DNA from: Progne subis subis
Taxonomy: Eukaryota > Chordata > Aves > Passeriformes > Hirundinidae
Length of the DNA: 64,000 nucleotides
Direction of reading: 5' to 3'
Assembly: GCA_022316685.1 (NCBI GenBank)
Contig: JAKJHU010001358.1
Location: 62,001-126,000, forward strand
Numbering within the stretch: position 1 is the first letter of the stretch; the number at the start of each line of letters is the position of its first letter. The notes under the pieces were generated by a model, which was given only the letters and a program-made list of their open reading frames with translations, made no database searches and was not told the origin of the DNA. Below are positions 1 through 11,660 of the stretch, in pieces. The position numbers and the translations under genes are program-made.

Positions 1-2229
1 GGTGTTTGTGGATTAATTTTCCTAACAGTATCAAGCAAGGTAAAAATTTTAATCCAGCTATCGAACATAATATGGAGAATACTACCTTTTTCCACCAGGC
101 TCCTTCCCCAAACAACTGATCCCACCAAGAAGCCTGGAGGATAGAATTCCATTTCTGAACTAGTACATGTGCCACCTTTTTAATTTCTGCCGCAAGGCCT
201 CTGATGGTTTCTCCATAATCATCAATTTCTATACAACACTCAGATTCATTAAACTTTCCACAAACTCCTTCCTCTTCAGCTAATAGGTAGTCTAATGCGA
301 TTCGATTTTGATACACAAAACCCCGCATTTGGGAGTGTTGTCCGGCCAATAATTCAAAAGCGTCCGAAGTATGGTTTGATACAATTTCTACTACAGCCTG
401 GAGTCTTATTAATCTATTCAGCAGATAGATTGGGATTCTATATCCCCAACTTCCATTTTGGGCCCAAGTTGCAGGGCCATAATATTCTATTATTCTTTCT
501 GCAGGCCATTCCTCTTCTCCCCATTTCTGACTCCCCCTTGCTATAGGAAGTTCTTTCTTTAATTCCCTTTTCTTTCTACTCAAAGTTTCGTACAGGGGTG
601 CTCTTAACAAACTGCTCTCAGACCTGGGTAGCGTGAAAAAGAAAGGTCTTATCACCCCTAGAGTACATGATCCTTTCCACCTGCGGGGTAACTCACTGTA
701 AGTTTTTTTCCCACATATCCAATATATTCCGTCAGGGGCTTTCCATTTAGTATTTATATTTTCTGGCTTCATCCAGTAATCCCTTAAACTTTCCAGAGAT
801 TGGTAAGGGTTAGTTCCAGAGCTTTTATGCCAACATAGTTCAGTTTTGTTAATCCATTCACAATTTGTTCCCTTTGTGCGACTCCAATACCCGGCAGGAG
901 GTTCTGGTTGCCAGACCTTGGTTTTATTGTTTGAATTTACTGTTAAGGTGGATATACAAGGAGGGTATCCCACTATTTCAGTATATTCTCTTCCCTCCCT
1001 ACTGACACAAATTGTTCCAATTATTCTCTGATCTAAAATCCATCCTTCAGATCTTTGCATTGTTTTTGAGATTTGAGTATTATCCCATTTTAGAAGTTGC
1101 CCTGGAGTTATACTCTCACCTTTCCATGGCCATTTATTGGCTGACTTAAGTCCTCCACAAATCCAACAATTAGGCAAACCTAATTCAGTTGCAATTTCCT
1201 GTATTAACTCTATAAACAGATTTTTGTTTGAGGCAGGTAATCCTCAATTACTATACTGTTTTTCTAGTTGTTCATATTGCTCACTCAGAGTTCTCAGCCT
1301 CTCTTGTTCTACCCTCTTTTTCCTCATTTCTGACTCCTGTCTTTTTAACTCTTGAGCTACCTGCTTCATTTTGCTTTCTGGATCTACCCACTCTTCATTC
1401 CTTGAAAAGCAGAAAGTTTTATCAAATTGTAAGCATACTCTGTCATCATCATCTCTGAGGAGATCAAGTATTACAGGTTCATTACTGAGTGAGAATCTTT
1501 TTCCATATTTCAAATTTCTTCCTACCCAATAAGTCTTTCCGTCCATCACACACATTTCTAACTGATTGCTATCATAGCATAATTTGTTAACTTGAAAGTA
1601 TGCTACAGATATTGATTTCATTTTACCTCCGATCCATACAGTACAATTACATTGGTTACAAGTAGGAATAGTAGGTATCTGCCCAGCATCCCATTTATAT
1701 ACTGCATGTGTGAATGTTTTCCTTTCTGTGGATGGTATTTCTGACTGCCCGTCCTTAGATATGGCTCTTGGGTTGTAGCACACTATCCTCTTTTCCAATT
1801 TACACATTCTATATCAAGTGCCATTGAAGGTACAGTACCCGCTTACTTTGCTGCTTCTGCAGTCATATAGGGCCTGGTATGCCAAACTTTTTGTGGCCAT
1901 TTGTCCCTTCAGGACAGTCTGAGTGCATTGTTTGCACTCATTATCGGGGCTCTGCTTCTCAGTGCTGGACTGTCTGGGTGCAGACCAGTTGTCCTGCACA
2001 CGACTAGGCTTAGGACCATCAGGATTCCCCACAGGTGTACTCCTCTGCCTTTGTCTACGCCCACTGGGTTGCCACCAGTGGCAAGGTAATCCATCTTCTC
2101 GGCAGCAAGAGTATTCTTCTGAGGTTCCATAATTGGACTGAGCTGCATACCTTCTTTTAAAAGTGCCCCACCTTGACAATTTGACTGCATCAGCTTTGCA
2201 GGGTACTTTATTTGATCTCCGGCACTCAA
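1..2229 (-). pseudogene. env: ERV A env (SU and TM), broken
   Basis: This is the remnant of the envelope glycoprotein gene. A hydrophobic signal-peptide-like stretch (HLWGILMVLSLVV) is encoded near 2000-2040 in one frame. Downstream pieces include a 187-residue SU segment (1244-1807) with many cysteines. The CWIC motif at 1151-1168 matches the SU CXXC motif of gamma-type Envs, which forms the labile disulphide to TM. A TM segment contains CX6CC at 234-263, preceded by a QNRIALDYLL heptad-type stretch. The reading frame is interrupted several times (for example the stop just right of 1807) and no full ORF survives. The 3' end lies outside the window. The family call is firm; the exact start is uncertain. 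Confidence 0.8.
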
Positions 2230-2276
2230 CTGCTAGGATTTGAGCCCTTGAGTCCAATTTTTCCCCTATTCCCTTT

Positions 2277-2516
2277 TTAAACGAGATACCACTCTGGAGA
2301 ATCTAATTCCAGTATACCCAAGCTAGTAGCAAGTTCTAAGATATGGCTAGTCAGATTTTGTTCTTCTTCTAGACACTTGGTACATAAGCCTCTAGGCCTA
2401 TATCCTCTTCTGCAGTGTGTGACCCAGATCTCGTGACAATAACCACACTTAAAATGAATAAACAGATAACATTCGCACCCAGTCACTAAACAACTTATCT
2501 GATCCCCCTCAGTCAT
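2277..2516 (-). CDS. ERV A Cys/His-rich ORF between pol and env
   Basis: A 79-residue ORF whose ATG (2514-2516) overlaps the pol stop TGA (2513-2515) in an ATGA arrangement. It ends before the env signal-peptide region. Its centre holds C-x2-C-x3-W, then HC, then a C-x2-C pair, which looks like a small zinc-binding module. The C-terminal half is acidic and hydrophobic (LELATSLGILELD). I do not recognise the protein. ERV B has an ORF at the same place with a similar Cys pattern (40522-41082), which argues that it is a real retroviral gene rather than chance. It could also be an upstream extension of env. Function is unknown. Confidence 0.5.
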   Translation of the reverse strand: MTEGDQISCLVTGCECYLFIHFKCGYCHEIWVTHCRRGYRPRGLCTKCLEEEQNLTSHILELATSLGILELDSPEWYLV

Positions 2517-3560
2517 TTACTATGCCGATGTAATTTTATCTTTAAGTCCCCTGGGGGAGAGGTCACTTTCCACTCAGGCGTCTCTTCCCGATGTTCAATC
2601 TTTTTCCACTCGAGACGCATGTGTCCAGCCTTTCTCCGCTGTTCGAACTGCTGTGTCTGTGGTTAGAAGGACAAGAAAAGGACCTCCCCAGTGCAGGGTT
2701 AGAGGGATTTCCTTCCAGATTTTAATTAGTACCTCATCTCCTGGTTGTATCTTATGTATAGCAAACCCCAAGGGAGTACTTTGCGTTATAAGTCCATTTT
2801 TTGCAATTCCTGTAGATTCTTATTTATTGCTATTAAATAGGGCTGAATTTGGCTATCTTCTATCCTAGGGTGTCCCACTGGCATCCCATGTTCTTAAGGC
2901 ATTCCATATAACATCTCGAAGGGTGATAGCCCCGTCTCAGAGTGAGGCATAGTCCTGATATTTAGTAAGGCTAGAAGGAGACACTTTACCCAGGACATCT
3001 TAGTTTCTAACATTAATTTTGATAACTGGGCCTTTAATGTCTGATTCGTCCTTTCAACTTGTCCTGAGCTCTGAGGGTGCCATGGAGTATATTTCCATCG
3101 AATCCCCAAAGCATCCGCTAATTGTTTGATGATTTTTGAAGTGAAATGTGTCCCTTGATCTGAATCTATGTAATCTACTATTCCATATCGAGGTACAATT
3201 TCTTCCAATAATGTTTTTGACACTGTCTGGGCTGTAGCCCTAGTGCTTGGAAAGGCCTCCACCCAATGGGTTAATTTATCCACTATTACTAATAAATATT
3301 TATACCTCCCTACCTTGGGCAGTTCAGTAAAATCTACCTGGATCCTTTCAAAGGGGCGATAGGCTAAAGGGCAGCCTCCCAAGAATTCTTGCTGTGATCT
3401 GGCTCAGTTAATCCTCTGGCATATCATGCACCCTTGTATCTCTTGTTTGGCTAATTCATAAATTCCTTTGCACCCGAAAAAATTTAGAAATTGTTCTGCA
3501 AGGGCTTTTGCCCCCAGCGAGTCTGCTGGTGGAGTCTCCTTAAGATTTTTCTAGAATAAT
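2513..3560 (-). pseudogene. pol: ERV A integrase region of pol
   Basis: Integrase inserts viral DNA into the host genome. The core at 2894-3382 keeps the D,D,E triad in recognisable motifs: QVDFTELP, IDSDQGTHFTSK and SSGQVERTNQ. The N-terminal zinc region lies to the right, up to about 3560. The C-terminal domain lies at 2513-2890 and includes GWTHASRV and a PPGDLKIKL end. Sequence style (PWHPQSSGQVERTNQTLK) is gammaretroviral. In-frame stops separate the segments, so it is not functional. The terminal stop overlaps the next ORF. Confidence 0.88.
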
Positions 3561-3636
3561 ACTTAGATAATAGCTCTCTCCCATTTGGCAATTTCCACTT
3601 ACCTTCCTCTAACCTTCCCCCTATCTTCTCATATCC

Positions 3637-4206
3637 TTAGATTTCTTTTTGGGAAAGAGACGGGGGATATTCCCGAGTCTCATTTCCCTCGACCTCCGGG
3701 GTACTTACCATTAATAATGCTGCATTTTTGGCTTCCTTGTCTGCCAAATTATTTCCTTGAGTCCGAAACTGTATTCCTGCTTGGTGTCCTTTTACATGTA
3801 TGATGGAGATTGCCTCTGGCTCTCTAATAGCTTCTAAGATTTGTTTTATTATTTCCCCATGAATCAACCCTCGTCCACGAGTGTTAATCAGGCCTCTTTC
3901 TTCCCAAATTTTTCCAAAAGTATGGACTACTCCAAATGCATATTTTGAGTCAGTAAAAATTGTCCCTTTCTTTCCTTTCAATATTTTTAGTGCTCATAAT
4001 ACTGCATATAATTCACAAGCCTGTGCTGACCAACTAGCACTTAGAGGTCCTGACTCCACTACTTCTGACTTGCCATCCACTATCGCATATTCTGACTTTC
4101 TCTTCCCTTCTATGACTCTTGCTGACCTGTCTACAAACCATTTTTCTCCTTCTTCTAATTCCTCCTTTTCCAAATCTGGCCTTATTTTTGTCTGAAGTTC
4201 CACCAC
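3637..4206 (-). pseudogene. pol: ERV A RNase H region of pol
   Basis: This is the RNase H domain that removes genomic RNA from the RNA-DNA hybrid. Two adjacent ORFs together show the first acidic motif (WFVDRSAR, where the usual glycine is arginine), then ACELYAV, TDSKYAFGVVH, a VKGHQAG loop and NNLADKEAK. A stop near 3990 splits the domain. The order relative to RT (right) and integrase (left) is normal for pol. Confidence 0.82.
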
Positions 4207-4430
4207 CTCTGCACAATTAGTGGGTAGGCTTCTCTAATGCTTCACCAAACAGAAATTTGGCTGGATTTTGAGCAGTAGTTGTCTGTAATTCCAAATCATG
4301 TGAGTGGATCAATATAGCCTCATACTTTAAAAGTCTTGCATCTGTGAGCCATTTGTCTTCTTTCTGCTATAAAATGCTCCTTACACTATGGGGAGTATAA
4401 ACTACCAATGGAGCTCCAAAAGTGACTTTC

Positions 4431-6020
4431 TTAGCTTCTTCTACTCAGTGCTACTGCCACAATTGCTTGTAAACAAGTAGACCACCCCCTGCTCACAGGA
4501 TCCAGAAATTTCGACATGTACCCCACAGGTTTCTTAGTTCCTGCCCAATCATGTGTTAGTACTCCATGGGCACTATGATTATTAACATCTACAAATAACT
4601 GAAACTGTCTTTTCACATTGGGGAGGCTTAATACTGGAGCTGCTATAAGTGTCTCCTTTAGCTCCTTGAATCCCTCCTCATCCTGTTCCATCCATTTTAA
4701 CCTATCAGTAGTCAGTTTTTCATATAGAAATTTTACCTTCTCACTATACCCCTCAATCCATTGCCTGCAATATCCTAACAGACCCAACAGCTGTCTGATT
4801 TCTCTTTTTGTCCGTGGAGAGGGTAAAGCAATAATTTCTGCTACTCTTTCGGGATCTAATTTCTTTTTTCCCTTCGTTAGCCAATGTCCCAGATATTTAA
4901 CCTCAGATTCAGTAAACTGCAACTTTGATTTAGAGACCTTTAATCCTTTATCCCCTAGGAAGTTTAATAATGCTATGGTACTTGCCCTCACATCTTCCTC
5001 ATTTGGACCACTTACCAATAAGTCATCAACATATTACAATAGCTTATTCCCTTCTATTGGCACAAATTGACTTAATAATCATTGAAGAGCTTGACCGAAT
5101 AGATTTGGTGACTCCACAAACCCCTGAGGTAAAGATGTCCACCTGAACTGTTGCTTTCTGTTTGTTTCTGGGTCTTCCCACTGAAAGGCAAAATAGTCCC
5201 AGCTTTCTTCAGCTAAGGGACAAGTCCAAAAAGCATCCTTTAAGTCAATTACACTGTACCAGGTGTCATCAGGTGAAATTTTATTTAGGAGAGTGTACGG
5301 GTTTGCTACTATAGGAAATAATGTTTTTGTTCTCTCATTCGCTGCCCTCAGATCTTGTACTAGCCTATAACTCCCATCAGTTTTCCGTACAGCCAAGATG
5401 GGTGTGTTGTGCCTTGACATACAAGGCTCCAAGGTTCCCCTTTTTACTAATTCATCTATCACAGGTTTTAGTCCTCTCCTTCCTTCCCTAGAAATGGGGT
5501 ATTGCTTAATCCTAATTAGATCCTCTGGTCTCTCAATTTCAATGAGAATCGGCTCCATTTTTAACTTTCCAACTTCCCCTTGGGTATACCAGACTTTAGG
5601 ATCTATTCTATTCTCATCCTCTACAGTTAATCTGTATAAATTTACCACCAGCTGTGATTCTTGCCTGATCAAATTTATCCCTAGAGCTATTATCAAATCC
5701 CTCCCTAATAAATTATAATCTGCCTCCTCAACTAACAGCATATTCCCTAAACAAAACCTAGTCTCTAATTCTACATTTTTAATAACAGGGACTTTGAATG
5801 GATCCCCCTTTGCCCCGATTACCATCATGGTATCTTTACTTTTAGCGCACCCTGGTGGTAACCGCTGAACGGTACTCCTCTCGGCCCCCGAGTCTACTAA
5901 AAATATCAGCTCCTGCTTTTGGGGTCCTATCTTCAACTTTATCAAGGGCTCTTTGGATGTTCTGGTCCCCAAAATAAAAAGCCCCTTGACACCTCTAGTC
6001 TTCCTGAAAGATCTTTTCAT
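4431..6020 (-). pseudogene. pol: ERV A protease and reverse transcriptase region of pol
   Basis: The 5079-6020 ORF (313 residues) starts with an aspartic protease of gamma type (active site LVDSGAERS near 5880-5910) and runs into the RT fingers (LVQDLRAAN, VIDLKDAFWTCPL, LPQGFVESPNLF). A TGA at 5079-5081 ends it. The catalytic YVDD is encoded at 5022-5033, but the codon just before it is TAA (5034-5036). The 4431-5018 ORF then gives thumb and connection (KYLGHWLTKGKK, LLGLLGYCRQWI). At least two stops therefore fall around the active site. Confidence 0.88.
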
Positions 6021-6231
6021 CTTTCATCCTTTTTCTTCAATCTCTTTTAAAATGCCCCTTCTTTTTACAGTAGAAGCATTCAGGGATATCCTTCTGATTA
6101 TCTGAGTTCTTTTTCTGGGAGGCAAATTTCCTCCTCTGAGTATCATGGTTTTTCGTTGGTCTTATAGGGTCTCAAGTGTGTTCCTGCTTCTGTACTTCCC
6201 TGACAGCTGCCACTAGCACCTTTGCCTGTAT
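6021..6231 (-). pseudogene. gag: ERV A nucleocapsid remnant of gag
   Basis: Between the pol ORF and the inserted 359-bp LTR lies the C-terminal end of gag. Around 6035-6085 it encodes one retroviral zinc knuckle of the CX2CX4HX4C type (CFYCKKKGHFKRD), but the codon for the last cysteine is TGA. A second stop (TGA) follows the QKQEH stretch near 6175. The segment joins the capsid end at 6600 once the inserted LTR is discounted. Confidence 0.7.
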
Positions 6232-6232
6232 C

Positions 6233-6591
6233 TGAAAATATACTTCCCTCTAGCCACGCCCCCCTCCGGCTCTCGCTAGCTCAGTTATTCAGGGGTTTTA
6301 GGGAAATATATTTCAGAGAGACAGAATAAAGATTTCAAAAGAGTGGCTCTCACCCCCAGCTTTCGTCCAAGCTTTATTCTCGATGTAATGTTCCAGGAGA
6401 CCGAGAAGAGAGAGAGAGAACCAGGAAGAGACAGGGGTATATCTAGTTTTGGGCCAAGGAAAGATATTGGCCCTGAGCCAATAGGGTCAGGAGTATGTAT
6501 GATAGGGAAAAAGGGTTAAACTACATAACTACATGACACAGGTTTCAGGGGGATTCTGAGGGGAAAAACCATTCCTCAGAGGAATACAACA
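6233..6591. mobile_element. 359-bp solo LTR-like insertion in ERV A gag
   Basis: The segment begins TG and ends CA. It is flanked by TGTATC (6227-6232) and TGTATA (6592-6597), a 6-bp duplication with one mismatch. It separates the capsid end from the nucleocapsid of ERV A, and the gag frame continues across the two sides when the insert is ignored. It contains AATAAA on + near 6325 and its complement near 6371. No internal genes, so a solo LTR of an unidentified family is the best reading. The orientation is unclear. Confidence 0.6.
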
Positions 6592-6599
6592 TGTATATT

Positions 6600-7574
6600 C
6601 TATTTTTCTTCATCTCTCCTCATGTAAACCTTCTGAGCCTCCCTAAGTAATTCTTGTAATCCTTTTTCCTGCCAATTTTCTAATTTCTCTAGTTTTCTCC
6701 GTATGTCTTCCCATGATTTTGCAACAAATTGGGTTTTTAACACTACTTCCCCTATTGGAGAATTCGGATCAGTTCCCGAGTATATCTGCAAATTCTTTCG
6801 CAACCTTTCTAGCCACTCTGTAGGTGTTTCATCCCTCCCCTGGCATTCCCCAAATACTTTGCTAATGTTTTGTCCCCTTGGTACTGCCTCCCGTATGCCC
6901 TGTATTACGATGCTTCTTAGGTCTATCATATTCTGTCAACCTTCCTCTGTCTGAGCATTCCACACTGGTTTCTGGCTTGGCCATTTCTGTTCCCCTGGCA
7001 CACCCTGTGGGTTTCGGCGCTCCCACTCTCGTATTCCAGCTTGTCTAATCATTTCCCTCTCCTCATTATTGAACAGAGATCTTAATATAGCATTAATATT
7101 GTCAAACAAATATATACTAGTTCCTAGGAATTCATCCAGTCTATCTGCAACCCCCAAAGGGTTGTCCATCAATTTTCCCACCTCTCTTTTAAAGGCTCTT
7201 ATGTCCCCAGTATTAATTGGTACATTTACATACCCGATAATTCCTGGGGCGGTTGGCACTTCTCTTAATGGGAGAAGATTATGTCTGTCTTCCTCATTTT
7301 CACTGTCTTCATCATTTACCTTTTTTATTTTATGCCATATTCTCCTGGCTGGGGGAGAATATGTTACCTCGGTAGGGGTGGTTTGGTTTGTGTTATCTGC
7401 CGGCTGCGGTGGGGGTGGGGGCTGAGGCTGGAAATGATCCTGTGAGAGTTGTGATACAGGAGCCTGCCCTGGCAGACAGGAACTCCAGGGGCTGTGAGGC
7501 AAACAGGGGCTGAGGGCAGGCCTGTGAGGGTGGGAGTATGGGAGCCTGCCCTGGCAGAGTCCCTGAACCCCCAA
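6600..7574 (-). pseudogene. gag: ERV A gag, p12/capsid region
   Basis: Two ORFs in the same frame (6936-7574 and 6600-6929) are separated by a single TGA at 6936-6938. They encode a Pro-rich linker, then a gammaretroviral capsid with the LREVP...GYVNVPI start, RAFKREVGKLMDNPLG, and EEREMIRQAGIREWER. The major homology region (GRDETPTEWLERLRKNL) is around 6790-6850. The capsid would form the virus core lattice. The left end is interrupted by the 359-bp LTR. Confidence 0.88.
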
Positions 7575-8091
7575 GTGGGGGTGCCTGAGCTTGTATGGGC
7601 TGGTGCAGGGGTCCCAGGGGTGCGAACAAAGGGGTCTGGGCTTGTGCAGGTTGAGGCATGGGTGTTAGATACGGGGGTGGGAGGTTATCTAAAGGTTCCC
7701 ATGCTTCGCTCTGGGTCATGGCACCATTCCGAGTTTTTATTGGGAATAGCCCTGTTTTTGCACCTTCCCATGTCCTAGCATAGTCCTTTTCCTCTTGATC
7801 CTGCAGCTTTTTACTGTCCACATAATTCTTTAGTGCTCGACAGGTCCATCTTTCATAAGTGCCAAACATGGGCCAGATTAAATGATTCCTAATCTCCTTA
7901 CCTCCCCATATTTCTACGCAATAATGAACCATTTTCTCCTTAGACTTTCTTCTTCTTCTGGGACATTCCTCCCAGTGTTCTAACATCCACCCCAATGGGC
8001 TGTCTCGTGGAATTTCGGGTATACCGCTTTCTTTTTCCTCCACGGGTTTCTCCTGAGTTTTTCCCTGGGCTTTGCTTTTTCTCTGTCCCAT
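7393..8091 (-). pseudogene. gag: ERV A gag, matrix region
   Basis: The N-terminal Gag segment starts with MGQRKS, which has a glycine at position 2 for myristoylation, so Gag would be sent to the plasma membrane. A PPPY late-budding motif (LPPPYL) occurs near 7670-7690. The ORF ends at 7393 in the Pro-rich linker, in a different frame from the capsid ORF that starts at 7574, so a frameshift lies between about 7400 and 7570. The ATG at 8091 is the first in-frame methionine with the expected MG context. Confidence 0.85.
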
Positions 8092-8839
8092 CTTTCCTGG
8101 GATTACGGTAAACTGCTTTACTGGTGTCCCCCTTCAGCAACTCTATGCTGGGTTTCACAAAATCCTAAATTTCAACCGGTACCGTACTATGCCTAAATTT
8201 TTGTTCAGTATTACCAGACTACTAGCCTTACAGTGAACCAACCTGTGGGTTTTCGGCTGGTAATGAGCTCTCTATTATATCTCCTTCCTTCTCTCCCTGG
8301 ACTTCCCAAGTCCTAAGCCAAAAGTTTTACCAGTTCCCGAACTCCAGAGAACGTACCTTCCCTTTTGGCTTTTCCGTGATCAACCTCCAAACTCCCTGAG
8401 TTTCGGGCTTTATGTGTAAAATGAGTTTCATCATGTTACGTACGCTTCCCCCTTGACCGACCACGTCCCTTGTGGGAGAATGGAACTGCGATCGCGGGGT
8501 CCACACTCGCTTCGTGATAATACCACGTCTCACTCACACGCTCGATCACACTCACTCAGCCATGCAATACTTACGGTCCTTTTTCCCGCGTGGGCTCTTC
8601 GTGCACGTAGATTTTTATGAGTGAAAGCTGTGCTGTGGCTCTAAAGACCCTCTTTTCCTGGGTCTTCCCCAAGTTCTCCGAGAGCTCTGTACTCGTTTCC
8701 CCCTTTTGATTGTGGCTCTGGCCTAAACTGGTTTGGGATACGATCGGTTCCACGGGATCTCCCTACCCCGTCAGGCCGCTAAAATTAGCAGGGCGCCTCC
8801 TGAATGGAGAAGGGGAGGGCCCACGGACCCCAAGATTGG
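8092..8839 (-). other. ERV A 5' leader
   Basis: About 750 nt lie between the primer binding site and the gag ATG, where gammaretroviruses carry their packaging signal and splice donor. Only short ORFs are present and I cannot place a splice donor with confidence. Confidence 0.6.
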
Positions 8840-8857
8840 ATCACATCGAGGTCACCA
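8840..8857 (-). promoter_or_regulatory. ERV A primer binding site, tRNA-Trp type
   Basis: Read on the minus strand, this 18-mer starts TGGTGACC, three bases after the LTR end. It matches the complement of the 3' end of tRNA-Trp (the primer used by avian leukosis viruses) at 16 of 18 positions. Both mismatches are C to T changes, as expected from ageing. Confidence 0.8.
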
Positions 8858-9297
8858 AATTGTTATAAATGAAGTAGCCAAATTAATCATTAAAACAGAT
8901 TTTATTGCGCGACCAAAATCAGTCTCGGAAAGCCACAATCAAAAGAAACAGCGTCGAGCCCGGGTTTGGCACTGCGTGAACACAGATTCAGACTCTATCG
9001 CTCTGAAATCCCCTCTGTTCACCAAGTCTGCCTCTGCCAGGCCAGTTTTATACAGTTTTTCTGACTAAGGCAGAGTTTTTTCTACTCTTTCTGTCACTCT
9101 TGCTCACTTCACATATTCATGCAGTTTCTTTTCTTTGCTGTTGGCTTGACAAAACAGTTTCTGGGAAGAAGTGAATGCTTATCTCGGTTTACAGGAACCT
9201 GGTGTTGGGATGCACGCCCTTAATGATGCAGATTGTCCTTATCATAGATGCATATCAGGTACTCATGTGGGACTAGTCCATCTCCATTCAAAGCCAC

Positions 9298-9488
9298 TGT
9301 CTTGGTTTGAAAAGACAGGTATCTGCTATATAGAGGTGGGGCCTCTCTAGGAATGGGGAATTCCAATCCCTTCCCTCCGTGTTATTATAATTTGGAAGAT
9401 TAAAAAAAACTTTTCAGTCAGCTATGGGGAGAGGAATAACAGTCCTTTACTAGTAAATATAACAGGACAAACAAACAACAGCAGCAGC

Positions 9489-9536
<48 letters not shown>

Positions 9537-10042
9537 CAGAACCAAGAACCCTGAGGGGCTTTGTCTCACAAGTCCCGGGCAGTCTGATCCCTTGGGACCC
9601 CAAGAGCACCAAGCCGAAACGGTGGAAAAAACTCCGGGGCTGATGACTGGAAACTGTGGGTTGTCCCGGCAGGCAGGGGGGTGTCCCAGCAGGCAAAGTG
9701 AGCAGTGCTAAAGAAGCCGCGACAGCTGGACGAGGCTGACCCAGCTCCAGCAGGGCAGGCGAGGAGCTCCGAATTCCTGGGCGCTCTGGTAGATGATAGA
9801 ATTCCCAGAACTGGACCCTCCGTTAACAGTGGACTCCTCACGCAGCCAGCAGTCGCCCGACCCTCCTCTCCAAAAACTGAGAGCAGAAGAAGCCACCCTC
9901 AGCTCCCAGAGCCTTTCCCTCCCCCCCACAACTAAGTGATCTACTTCTTTTGTGTGGGTTAAGCACCCTTTAAGCATCAGTATTTAGTCTCCTAGCAACT
10001 TATGGGGGGGAAAAATTCCACAGGAAAACTTAACCCCCAACA
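9298..10042 (-). mobile_element. Solo LTR F1 with 5-bp TSD GCCAC
   Basis: TG...CA element of 745 bp, flanked by GCCAC at 9293-9297 and 10043-10047. It sits inside the ERV A 5' LTR and is therefore younger than ERV A. Related copies start at 10909, 34720 and 63549. Minus orientation is inferred only from the TGTTGGGG-type start on that strand, as in ERV E. Confidence 0.85.
9489..9535. repeat. (AAT)n microsatellite inside LTR F1
   Basis: About 15 AAT units in a row. The related LTR F2 has only about three at the same place, so the tract expanded, or differs, within this copy. Confidence 0.9.
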
Positions 10043-10193
10043 GCCACTCTTTTCTATTGCAAATCAGGTCCTTCCTTTAGCCAATGCCAGGCTTCACAAT
10101 TGCAAATCAGTCTCTTTCCCTGCCATTGCTTTTTCAAATTTTTTTGGGAGTCTTTATTTTACAACCACAAATTATTTTATATCATATATTACA

Positions 10194-10908
10194 ATATTCA
10201 TTTTCATTATCACCTCCAGTTTGGGCCTTGGTCCATACTTTCTTCAGATGGTAGCTGCTGATAGTTGGTATATCAATAGCAGGGTCTTCTTTACATGTTC
10301 ACTGGATATTATCCTGACCAAACAGACAGTTTAAGCATACTATATCAACTACTACCACTCTGCCTAATTTTTACTAATAGCAGAAATAAAAACTTATATC
10401 CTTGCAACAAAGTTATTAATCATATAGCACACATCTTGCGAAAAGCCAATTTTATAATATACACTTATAACACTTTCTCAACATTCCTTTAGACCTGGCC
10501 ACAGACATAGTCCCGAATATGCAGCGTTGACATTTGCAATGAGCAGCACCATTGTATGTGTTCTGCTTTATCTCCACAAAGAGGCAACGGCCTCTCAGGG
10601 CTCCGAGGACATCAGGAAGTGACAGTGAACTGCTTGTCCTGCTAAGTAGATCAGGGCACCAGGTGTGCATTCAGCAAGATTTTCCTCTAATTGTTTTTTC
10701 ATCCCAAGGACCCTGGAGTGATTCAAACACCTGAAAACTAAATCTTGCCCTTTTTATGTAAACTAATAGTTAATGTATGGTGCTTTCAGGCTTTGGGTCA
10801 CTCATTATAACATCTTTGTATTTTCCATATGATTCAGATAGTTTTCTATAAGAATTAGAGTAGATAGTGTGGCTTCTGTGGCATAGAGAAGCCCTTACCA
10901 AAGGCTGT
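10194..10908. other. No gene seen; non-repeat-like spacer
   Basis: AT-rich sequence between the ERV A LTR and LTR F2. It has only short chance ORFs and no exon-like segment on either strand that I can recognise. Confidence 0.5.
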
Positions 10909-11660
10909 TGTCTCGGTTTGAAAGACAGGTATCTGGTAGGGAGGGGCGGGGCCTCTCTAGGAATGGGGGAATTCCAATCCCCTCCCCTCAAGTTATTATA
11001 ATTTAGAAAATTAAAAATAGTTTTTTCAGGCAGAGGTATGGGGAAAGGAATAAGAGTTCTTTACTAGTAAATATAATAGGACAAACTAACAAAAACAACT
11101 ACAGCAATAATAATAATAAACAGAACCAGGAACCTCGAGGGGCTTTGTTTCACAAAGCCCGGGGCAGTCTGATCCCTTGGGACTTTGAGAGCACCAAACT
11201 GGAACTGTGGGAACTCCCGGGCTGGTGGATGGAACGGCAGGATGTCCCCGGCAGGCAGGGGGGTGCGGGGCTACAGCATAGCAAAAAAAAAGCAGTGCTG
11301 AAGAAGCCATGATGGCCAGACAGGGCTGGCCCAGCTCCAGCAGGGCAGGTGAAGGAGCTCAGAATTCCTGGGCACATTAGCACATGATAGTAGATTTCCC
11401 AGGACTGGACTTTCTGTTGACAGTGGACTTCTCCCGAAGCAAGCAGCAGCTTGGCCATCCTCTCCGATGCTGAGAGCAAGAAGCCAAGCTGCCTCTAGCT
11501 CTGTCCTTTTCCTGCCCCAAAACTCGCTTGATCTTCCCCCTCCCCTGGCCACCTCCTTTGTGTTGATCAAGCATCATCTAAGTACCAGTACTTAGTCTCC
11601 TAGCAACTTATGGGGAAAAATTCTATAAGAAAAAAAATGAAACAAACCTAACCCCCAACA
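10909..11660 (-). mobile_element. Solo LTR F2
   Basis: A 752-bp TG...CA element of the same family as F1 and F3, and equal in length to F3. Flanks are GCTGT on the left and GCTGA on the right, a 5-bp TSD with one later change. No internal retroviral genes. Confidence 0.82.

Larger units (their letters stand above)
1..10193 (-). mobile_element. ERV A: gamma-like endogenous retrovirus, 3' LTR outside window
   Basis: Reading the minus strand from right to left, the order is 5' LTR, tRNA-Trp-type primer binding site, gag, pro-pol, a small Cys-rich ORF and env, which runs off the window at base 1. Gammaretrovirus relatives are indicated by the gag (MG start, PPPY, capsid with major homology region), the protease and RT order, the integrase and the CX6CC transmembrane Env. 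All genes carry stops or frameshifts, so it is an old, dead copy. Two other LTRs sit inside it: a 359-bp one in gag and LTR F1 in the 5' LTR. It lies upstream of SEPTIN6 exon 2, on the opposite strand, perhaps in intron 1. Confidence 0.9.
8861..10193 (-). repeat. ERV A 5' LTR, interrupted by LTR F1
   Basis: The LTR of ERV A occupies 8861-9297 and 10048-10193. Its left edge is TGTTATAA next to the primer binding site. It is recognisably the same family as the solo LTRs at 33996, 55895 and 13748-15787. An AATAAA on the minus strand near 8895 supports minus orientation. The right edge (ATTACA, about 10193) is estimated by comparison with the related solo LTRs. Confidence 0.75.
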
